Shown: one piece after another, positions 55,919-64,000 of the stretch | Position numbering within the stretch: position 1 is the first letter of the stretch | Layout of the letters: each line of letters starts with the position of its first letter | Assembly (NCBI RefSeq): GCF_964340395.1 | Contig: NC_135565.1 | Coordinates: 9,784,742-9,848,741 of the forward strand | Direction: 5' to 3' | Origin: Glandiceps talaboti | Lineage: Eukaryota; Hemichordata; Enteropneusta; Spengelidae | DNA: 64,000 bases | Program-made: the position numbers and the translations under genes | Notes under the pieces: generated by a model | Database searches by the model: none | The model's input: the letters and a program-made list of their open reading frames with translations, nothing else | Told to the model about the DNA's origin: nothing

Positions 55919-56453
55919 AATTTCCAACAAATTGTAACCTTAACACACGTAAATGTCCGTATCCACTCCTTCCTCGTCTACCATAGTCGTTTACACTAAT
56001 TAAGTCAATGAAAAATGACACTTTTCACACGAATTTTGTTTTCGCCAAAAATGTATCAGCCAGCTCCGTCCATCTTGTTTTGGTATGACGTCATGGCCCG
56101 AATGAACACTTCCCAGAAACCAATGCGGTTTGATGTACTTGAATATTTGCCAAGGAAAGTGTTTCTCGCGCTATGTTGCCTGTATCATTTGAGGAAAATC
56201 TCGATAGCTTTATTCGATAAATCCACGATAATCTTCAAAATCTACCACGTAAATTCGCAAAGCATGAAATCAGCTTTTCATAAAGACCGTCCGTGCGCAC
56301 GCGTACTCGTATTCAGAGCGGCCATTTTGAAAGAAAATCAAAAACAAGGACAAGTATGATGTAAGAGATAATGACGAATGCCCCGGAAAAGCAGCTTGCC
56401 ACTGTATATTCTGTCAATTATGTGATATAATTTCAAAATTTGCTTGGTATAAA
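55919..56453. promoter_or_regulatory. Shared ATG13/AMBRA1 promoter region
   Basis: 535 bp between the two start codons, on opposite strands and pointing apart. It contains a full CRE palindrome TGACGTCA (56086-56093), a YY1-type GCGGCCATTTTGA (56318-56330), a CCATCTTG (56070-56077) and a CpG-bearing GCGCACGCGTA (56296-56306). No TATA box is obvious at either end, as is usual for housekeeping promoters. The plus-strand frame 56015-56359 is probably chance. Confidence 0.65.
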
Positions 56454-56924
56454 ATGAGTTCAAACAATGAAAGTTTCCTACACAACCTTCTTAAACGAGA
56501 AGTCGGGCTTTTCAGTGGTAGAAACCAAGGACTGCTGTATCGTTTCGCGGAAGACAAAGCTGCCATTTTCTCGACTGATAACAAAGTATGTTTTAGTATT
56601 GTTATTGTCTGTTTACAGATTTGTCGTCATTGTGATAATGTACTCTTTGGACTACACTGAGAATAATAGGGCTTTGTTTGACTAGCCTTGACCCACATAT
56701 TCTATGATAACGCATTGAGGTCAGCTGTGATGACGTAATCGAAACGTTGAATCGTAAACAACTACATGTGTAGTAAGTTTCAGTTGCTCTCAACATGAAT
56801 GTATTAGGGAGAGCTCTCAATGGTATTACTACTAGTAGTAGTAGTAATAGTAGTAGTAGTAGTAGTAATAATACTACTACTACTATAGTACTACTACTAC
56901 TGCAACTACTACTACTACTACTAC

Positions 56925-56956
<32 letters not shown>

Positions 56957-57092
56957 CACCACCACTACTACTACTAATACCAATACTACTATAAAACTAC
57001 TACTACTACTACTACTACATGTGTACTGAGTTTCGGTTGCTCTCAACATGGATGTATTAGGGAGAGCTCTCAATGGTATTACTAGTAGTATA

Positions 57093-57139
<47 letters not shown>

Positions 57140-57151
57140 ATACTACTATAG

Positions 57152-57202
<51 letters not shown>

Positions 57203-60200
57203 CACCATTACTAATAATAATACCAATACTACTATAAAACTACTACTACTACTACTACTACTACTGCTACCACCACTACTACTACTGCACTACTACTACT
57301 ACAATTACATTTATCTAACCGAAAGTTTAGACTTTCGTATAAAACTTATTTTGTTATTTTTAGCTAACTATTATTACGCTAGGTTATATACTTACTAGTT
57401 TGTATTAGTACCAAAAACGTATTACCGAAAATCCAATGAAGAAATGTAGTTTTCTTAACGGATGCAATAAAGATTCTATTCTATTCTATATTAGCAGCAA
57501 CTAAGTTGACATCATTTGTGAACCAACAACAAATAATTTCAGAATAGCGAGTCATAGTACTTATGATAAGAACTCTGAGCACCATCTTGATAAAATAAAA
57601 ATTATTCCCAAACCTCATTATTCTCTGCAAAAATTGAAAACAAAGCAAAACAAAAGGTCAAGATAAAGGTCAAGGTCTGACCACAGTCCATCTGTGATAT
57701 AGAGCATGTATGGATGTCTTATCCATGGCCAACACCAATCCAATGGTGCTTCCTATTTTATCTCAAACTAACAACTACAAACTGGTGTGTAAGCCCACTC
57801 ATGCAAACAGTTCTAGGGCTAATACTGTATTATCGCACTTATACTGTTTATCTATTTTTGCTTTCTCTAGCCATGCGATATTGGGGGTCAACCGAGGTCA
57901 ACCTTTCTCATGTCCTTCAGCCCAGATGGCAACCTCATGGCATCCAATCACGGGGACCATAATGTCCACGTTACAGATGTAAGAACAGGAGAAATTATTC
58001 ACTCTTTGATTGGCCATCCTAGAACTCCATGGTCTGTGACCTTTCATCCAACATCCAATGAAATCTTGGCATCAGGGTGTCTTAGCGGAGAAGTCAGGGT
58101 ATGGGATTTACATGTAAGTTATGATTTCATCTCCTAACTGTTCAAAGGCAGAGACAGTAGACTTGCAGGGCTTATCACCACTACATACAGTACACTTGTA
58201 GGACTTCAGTCATCACCACTCCATACAGTACACTTGTAGGGCTTCAGTTATCACCACTCCATACAGTACACTTGTAGGACTTCAGTCATCACCACTCCAT
58301 ACAGTACATTTGTAGGGCTACAGTGATCACCACTCCATAAAGTACACTTGTAGTGGGCTTCAGTCATCATCACTCCATACAGTACACTTGTAGGGCTTCA
58401 GTCATCACCACTCCATACAGTACACTTGTAGGTCTTCAGTTATCGCCCCTCCATACAGTACACTTGTAGGGCTTCAGTCATCACCAATCCATACAGTACA
58501 CTTGTAGAACTTCAGTCATCACCACTCCATACAGTACACTTGTAGGGCTTCAGTCATCACCACTCCATACAGTACACTTGTAGGGCTTCAGTCATCACCA
58601 CTCCATACAGTACACTTGTAGGACTTCAGACATCTCCATACAGTACATTTGTAGGGCTACAGTGATCACCACTCCATAAAGTACACTTGTAGTGGGCTTC
58701 AGTCATCACCACTTCATACAGTACACTTGTAGGACTTCAGTCATCACCACTCCATACAGTACACTTGTAGGACTTCAGTCATCACCACTCCATACAGTAC
58801 ACTTGTAGGGCTTCAGTCATCACCACTCCATACAGTACACTTGTAGGGTGTCAGTCATCACCACTCCATACAGTACACTTGTAGGACTTCAGTCATCACC
58901 ACTCCATACAGTACACTTGTAGGACTTCAGACATCTCCATACAGTACACTTGTAGGGCTTCAGTTATCACCACTCCATACAGTACACTTGTAGGGCTTCA
59001 GTCATCACCACTCCATACAGTACACTTGTAGGGCTTCAGTCATCACCACTCCATACAATTACACTTATAGGGCTTCAGTCATCACCACTACATACAAATA
59101 CACTTATAGGGCTTCAGTCATCACCACTCCATACAATTACACTTATGTGGCTGAAGTCATCACCAATCCATACAGTACACTTGTAGGGCTTCAGTCATCA
59201 CTATTCCACAGAATACACTTCTGGGGCTTCAGTCACTTCTACCTCTACAATACATTTGCACGTCTTCTAATTTACAAGACTTAGTGTATCATCTTATTCT
59301 CTCAACAGGGTGGTAGTGAAAGTTGGAGAAATGACAATGATGTTGCCATTGCATCATTAAGTTTTCATCCAACAGACCAAGTACTAGCTATAGCATCAGA
59401 TAATAGAATTTACCTTTGGGACTGGAGTCAACCAGCTCCTTTTACATACGTTAAAACTGCAAGTGCCAAGGAAAAAGTCAGGTGAGTAATAGTTAAATGA
59501 AACCGACATTTCCTCTCTCCTTATGATTGTGTAGAATGATAGAACAGAAGCTGCTATATGACTACTTAATCCTATATGCTAGCAGAGGTGGTCATGGAAT
59601 GTATGCTGTCTGTGGGATTTTAGGAAGTGTAGATGGCACTTGTTCCAATAGGTTATTTTCAGGTGTGATAACTGTAAAGTGCTCTGAGCACAGTGTGGCA
59701 AATTGATATAAACATTTATTTTTTATTATAATTATTGTTGTGGGCTTTAATATTTCCATTATCATTAAAATCCACTATGGAGATTAAGATTTTTCTGTTA
59801 GAACATGAATGTACAACACCTTCCTGTGGTGATGTGAGAAATTCCTAGACAATAACAGCTGAAGAAGAGCTGAATAAGTTAGTCAAAATATACTAGGTCA
59901 ATTATTTATACTCTGAGCTTGGAACTAATACAATATATGATTCCAGAGCAAGGAAACAACATTTTTTATTGTATGACTTCACGGTTTTGTTTGGTTTTGT
60001 TCTAGACTTGTTCAGTTTGATCCACTTGGACATAACATATTGACTGGTATTGCCAATGTAGTATCGTCAGACAATAATGATGGTGATAACAATGAGAACA
60101 ATGCAGATGAAGAGGATGATGATGATGATGATGAAGATGATGATGATGATGACGTTGATGAAGACTTAAATATTTCCCTACCTAGGTGAGTTGTCCAAAC

Positions 60201-63200
60201 ATTTTGTCAGAACACCGGTCATTATTATAGTACTGGCAGCTTAAGTGTCACTTTACAACTGGGCTAGTGTGAGTCTGCTTCAGTATGAGGGGCAGCTCTT
60301 ACAAACAATCCATCAGAACTGTGCAGGAAAAAATATTTTGATGACATTTATTTACAAACAATTTTTCAGTCATCTCAGAAAACTTATACATGTTATTCAA
60401 AGTATTTTCCTTTCGTTCAGCCTAGGAAAATACGAGTGACCTAAGGTGCCTCTGTCACTACGAGTCACTAATATCGTAGTGACAAACCTTTAGTATTTCC
60501 TGGCTGAATGAAGAAAAATATTGGACAATAACACAATTATACCAGCGCCAGTAATATCAAAGAAAAATTGGAGATAATAATGGACAATTTTGAACATTTT
60601 GACTCATATTTCAAACACAGCAAACCCAGTGACGTAGACGCACATTGTCGTGTCATAGACGTGCGTTGTTGTGAGGTAGAATGACCAGAGTATATATTCC
60701 ATATTTTTTGTTCAACTTGGCTCATGCATGGTATAATAATTAGATATTCCCCAATATTTTCCTTTGGTCAGCTGTGGAAAGTACAAGTGATCTAAGGGGC
60801 CTTGTCACTTTGAGTCAGAGACAAGAAGTCACAAAACCCTTACCATCATTAGTATTTTCTGACTAGTGCAAGTGACCTAAGGGGCCTTGTCACTTTGAGT
60901 CCAAGGTGAGAAGTCACAAAACCCTTACCATCATGAGTATTTTCTGACTAGTGCAAGTGACCTAAGGGGCCTTGTCACTTTGAGTCAAATGTGAGAAGTC
61001 ACAAAACCCTTACCATCATGAGTATTTTCTGACTAGTGCAACTACAAGTGACCTAAGGGGCCTTGTCACTTTGAGTCAAAGACGAGAAGTCACAAAACCC
61101 TTACCATCATGACTGACTGAATAAAAACAAATGTTAAAGAATGATATCGTTATACCTATACAAGCATAATTTATGAAAAATTAGGAGGAATAGTAACTTG
61201 GAAAAATTTGATTCCTATTTTGAGCTCCACAGAGTAAATGACATAGACAAGCACAGTCATGATATTGGAATGGATGACCAGGATATAAATCCCACAGTTT
61301 TTTCTTCAAATGTGTGAGGCAAAGGCTACCGGTGGCTGGCATGTGTTGTTATGCGAAATCTTTCATACCAGCAGCAATCAGGCTTTTTAATGCCAATTTT
61401 AAGCGTGCTACTTAAACCATTTCCACTGGTTTTTATTGTATTCAACTTTTTATCAGACCTTACTTTATCTGTCATGTGCAATATTTCTGCAGGACTGTAA
61501 ATATTTATTGAGTTATTAAGTTATTTATGTTTTCATTTTTAGTTTGTAAGTTGTATCTTCATATTTATCACTGTTATTGTACATTTTGTACAGCAGGTGT
61601 TATGAATACCCTTTTAGGAATTTAATATATTATTATCTTATCTTATCTTATCTTATCTTATCTTATCTTTAAATTTTCTTGCATGCAGTCTGATTTGTAT
61701 TTGGTATAATTTGTCTTTGTAGGGATCCTACTGAAAGAGATCCAAGTGAATTCCCAAACACAGAGGGAGATAGACGTATTGTGAGACGACTTCGACTTCA
61801 GTTGACACGGCAACCAGATGCAGCCGTTGACCCAAGGGCAGTAGCCAATGCAGTTTTTAATGACCCGACTAATTTAGATTCACCGTCTCCTGAAGGCAGG
61901 CCAAACTGGTCACGTAACCCACAACAGCATCTGTTATTGGATTCACATCGAATACATCATCCAATAAGAAATCAGGATTCTGCATTATCTGGTACCTCAG
62001 ACACCATTGGTCATAGTGGTGTGCAACCAGGTGTTCTGAGCAGACCGACCAATACTGCAGAAGGTACAAGTATAGGAAATTTCACAACTGTTGTTGGTCA
62101 GAGAAGTGATAATTTTGAAATTGCAGGAAATAGAACAGAGGCTGTCAGAACACTGCCAATGATGCCAGTGTCACACCCACATTTGGCAGCTGTCAATCTG
62201 CCGGCTATGTCTGTATCAAGCCCACATGCGGCAGCTGTGAATCCAAGCACTACTGAGAATAGAAACCAACTCGGAAGTACAAGTGAGCATTTTACACATG
62301 TTCAGCATTCAACAAACATTGAAGTAGGCTCTTTGCAGTCTCAACTTCGGACAGAGAGCAGAAACTCTGAAAGTAGGGCATCAGAAAACAGAAACAGTGG
62401 CAATCAGGAACCTGAGAACCCATCAGTGAGAATACATGTAGATTTAAGTAGATCTCCGCTGGAGCGGAGAAGAAGCACACCATATTCTTTTGCAGAATCA
62501 AGGTTAGACAGCGAGGAAAGAAACATTACAGTTCATGAAAGACAAGAAACGGGACATCCGTCTACTGAAAGGACAATAGACAGGGAACATATTGGTGTTC
62601 ATTCACCACGGCAAAGTCCAAGCCATCCACGAGTGAATATTTCAATTGTAGTGTCACGAAACAGGTCACCCAGACCTCGTGTTGAAGTATCAGGAACAAG
62701 TGGTGGGGAAGGGTCATCTCACTTCAGGAGTTCAGGTAAGGGAAATATATCCTGAGTGTCTTAGTAATGGTTGTCAATTCGTGAAATGTTGATACCTTTT
62801 TTTTCTCTTTTTTTTTTTGTAAATGTTTTATTTCGAGAGAGACAACTTACACTGTTACAGCAACATAAGTGCAAAAATAAGACACAGCACCATTAGGAAC
62901 ATCCAAAACAAATAGATAATGTTGACACCTTTATAGGATACTTAACTCACAAAACTTTACAAATGTAACTCATACGATAAAGCCATTGGCAGCCATTTTT
63001 ATTAAACCTAATATTGTATAAAATAGTGTGCTTGAGTGAAAGGGGCACAAGCTAAGTTTATAATTGTTTAGGCGTAGTTTTTACTGCATATTTTAAATTA
63101 AAAGGTACTCACATTATTGCACCTCCTGAAGCACACTTAAGTACCACTTGCAATTGACTAAGCTCAAAAAAATGGTGTTAATTAACTCACAAACAATCCG

Positions 63201-63958
63201 AGGACATTATTTATGATACACTTGGAGCTGATTCAGATTTTTCAAACAGCAGAACCAGTGAGATAGACACAGTTCATGACATAGACGCGCGTTATCATAA
63301 CATACATGTAGACGTGCGTTGTCATGTCATAGGTGCTTGTTGTCATGATATAGACACACGTTGTCATAACATAGACGCATGTTGTCATTGTCGTGACATA
63401 GATACACGTTGTGACAGTCATTGTCGTGACATCGATACACATTGTGACAGTCATTGTCGTGACATAGACGCACGGTGTCATTGTCGTGACATAGATACAC
63501 GTTGTGACAGTCATTGTCGTGACATAGATGCACGTTGTCGCTGTCATGACATAGACGTGCATTGTCGTGACGTGGAACAACCAGAGTGTACATGTATATT
63601 TCATATTTTTTGTTCAACTTGGCTCATTCATGGTATAATGTAGGGTATTTCATATTCGGTGTGAATAAGAAATAACCAACAACATAAATTATAGAGGTCG
63701 TGACCCTTTAATACCTGAATGGGACCTACATAGACATTGTGACAGTAAATATAACCCTTGCTTTGCCCTATCAGAATCTTCATCAGGTGCCAGGACTTTT
63801 GCTGTAAGGACATTCCGAAGAGCCCCGCTGAGAGCCACTCGGCTAAATCTCGCACAGCAGCGTCGATCTATGTCAGATGACTCCACCACATCATCACCAC
63901 TTGGAGATATACGCAGAGCTAGACTTACAAGATTTGGTTTTCAGAGAGGCACTGAAAG
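56454..63958 (+). CDS. AMBRA1: AMBRA1 (activating molecule in BECN1-regulated autophagy), N-terminal part, cut by the window end
   Basis: Plus-strand coding exons: 56454-56585, 57871-58113, 59309-59481, 60006-60185, 61723-62735, 63775-63958, with the next donor at 63959. Phases match and give 641 residues so far. AMBRA1 is a WD40 substrate receptor of CUL4-DDB1 that promotes ULK1 and BECN1 signalling and cyclin D turnover. The first 44 residues match the family N-terminus ([20 protein letters not shown]). WD repeats follow: [87 protein letters not shown] and [17 protein letters not shown]. An Asp/Glu run (about residues 213-237) comes next. The 1-kb exon encodes a disordered Ser/Asn/Arg-rich region with SPRQSPS and RSPRPR. 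The C-terminal half, including the second WD block, lies beyond the window. Confidence 0.95.
56800..57305. repeat. Duplicated (TAG)n-(TAC)n foldback arrays
   Basis: Two tandem copies of a roughly 245-bp block, each starting TGCTCTCAACATGRATGTAT and GGGAGAGCTCTCAATGG. In each, a (TAG)n tract turns into (TAC)n and (CAC)n tracts, so each array can fold on itself. AMBRA1 intron 1. Confidence 0.92.
57310..57490 (+). mobile_element. Possible LINE 3' tail
   Basis: AACGGATGCAATAAAGATTC followed by (TATTC)n resembles a non-LTR retrotransposon 3' end with a short-repeat tail. No coding part remains. Confidence 0.35.
58138..59260. repeat. 38-bp minisatellite, about 29 copies
   Basis: Unit: CAGTACACTTGTAGGGCTTC then AGTCATCACCACTCCATA. 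Variants (GGACTTC, shortened CATCTCCATA units, ATTACACTTATAG) recur at about 410 bp (58320s and 58670s), suggesting block duplications. It fills nearly all of AMBRA1 intron 2. Confidence 0.95.
60392..60738. mobile_element. Foldback family F copy
   Basis: Core CACTACGAGTCACTAATATC and TCGTAGTGACAAACC, inner arms TTCGTTCAGCC and GGCTGAATGAAGAAAAATAT. Right arm ends CAACTTGGCTCATGCATGG. Confidence 0.75.
60739..61310. mobile_element. Foldback family F copy with an 85-bp internal expansion
   Basis: Begins TAGATATTCCCCAATATTTT. The core unit (AAGTGACCTAAGGGGCCTTG, then GAAGTCACAAAACCCTTACC) is repeated in tandem four times at 60784-61115. The right arm follows (GCATAATTTATGAAAAATTA). Confidence 0.75.
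61321..61671 (+). mobile_element. 3' end of a non-LTR retrotransposon with a (TTATC)n tail
   Basis: The plus-strand frame encodes [16 protein letters not shown] then a stop near 61413. This is the usual C-terminal motif (RSFxPxAIRLFN) of LINE reverse-transcriptase ORFs. A 3'UTR and a (TTATC)n tail at 61632-61671 follow. 5'-truncated copy in AMBRA1 intron 4, ending 50 bp before exon 5. Confidence 0.75.
63225..63650. mobile_element. Foldback family F right arm with an expanded internal repeat
   Basis: Between CAGCAGAACCAGTGAGATAG and TATTTCATATTTTTTGTTC, the short motif GACATAGAYRCRCGTTGTCR is repeated more than ten times (63262-63580), with a secondary TGACAGTCATTGTCG insert. Other family F copies have only one or two such motifs. 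AMBRA1 intron 5; open frames on both strands are repeat-derived. Confidence 0.8.
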
Positions 63959-64000
63959 GTAAGCAAATAGCTAATAGCAGTTTTAGCCCCAAAAGGACAA

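Noticed and set aside
56015-56359. 114-codon plus-strand frame between ATG13 and AMBRA1
   Set aside because: It lies in the shared promoter, ends before the AMBRA1 start, and shows no family match. It was considered as a HARBI1 remnant, but I see no transposase motifs.
56467-56685. 72-codon frame overlapping AMBRA1 exon 1 in another frame
   Set aside because: The 56454 frame matches the AMBRA1 N-terminus and joins exon 2 in phase; the overlapping frame does neither.
58138-59260. Regular array that could suggest a CRISPR
   Set aside because: Units are contiguous with no unique spacers, lie inside an animal intron, and vary gradually. The same holds for the arrays at 19736, 21867 and 46430.
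63242-63643. Frames of 96-120 codons with Cys/His-Asp or Thr/Val-Tyr repeats on both strands
   Set aside because: Product of the expanded 20-bp motif in a family F element. The CHDIDxxC spacing imitates metal-binding repeats but comes from the DNA repeat.

Overview
The window is animal nuclear DNA. It is AT-rich, with small exons split by long introns under GT-AG rules, and the introns are full of minisatellites, microsatellites and small terminal-inverted-repeat (TIR) transposons. Codons, splice phases and gene content point to an invertebrate bilaterian, perhaps a lancelet, hemichordate or lophotrochozoan. I cannot fix the species from sequence alone. No prokaryotic or organellar features are present.

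Four multi-exon genes can be reconstructed, in two divergent (head-to-head) pairs. Pair 1 is two paralogous SR splicing factors of the SRSF7/9G8 type (RRM, CCHC zinc knuckle, RS domain). Gene A runs on the minus strand (start codon 25682, stop at 4659) and gene B on the plus strand (29519 to 35015). Their likely shared promoter lies near 27450-27835. Gene A is unusual: it has an extra RS stretch in front of the RRM and a cysteine in place of the RNP1 glycine. Pair 2 is two autophagy-initiation genes: ATG13 on the minus strand (55918 to 42220, 11 coding exons, complete, 438 residues) and AMBRA1 on the plus strand (56454 to beyond the right edge, six coding exons in view). Their start codons are only 536 bp apart. 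The same divergent order is known at human 11p11.2, so this looks like an ancient linkage of two regulators of the ULK1 kinase complex.

Layout: 1-2800 holds a direct repeat pair around an unrecognised 181-codon ORF. 2823-27500 is gene A with its 3'UTR and very long introns, including a satellite at 19.7-20.7 kb and a 37-bp minisatellite at 21.9-22.6 kb. 27450-35500 is the divergent promoter and gene B. 35500-39100 is intergenic DNA with two MULE-like elements. 39100-55918 is ATG13 and its putative 3'UTR. 55919-56453 is the shared promoter. 56454 to the end is AMBRA1.

No new enzymatic or defence system is visible. The most interesting points are the autophagy gene pair with its compact promoter, the divergent SR pair, and a rich set of non-autonomous transposons whose target-site duplications can be read directly (8-bp hAT type, 9-bp Mutator type, a nested 1.1-kb element with a 6-bp duplication). 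Two of these sit within about 20 nt of splice sites.
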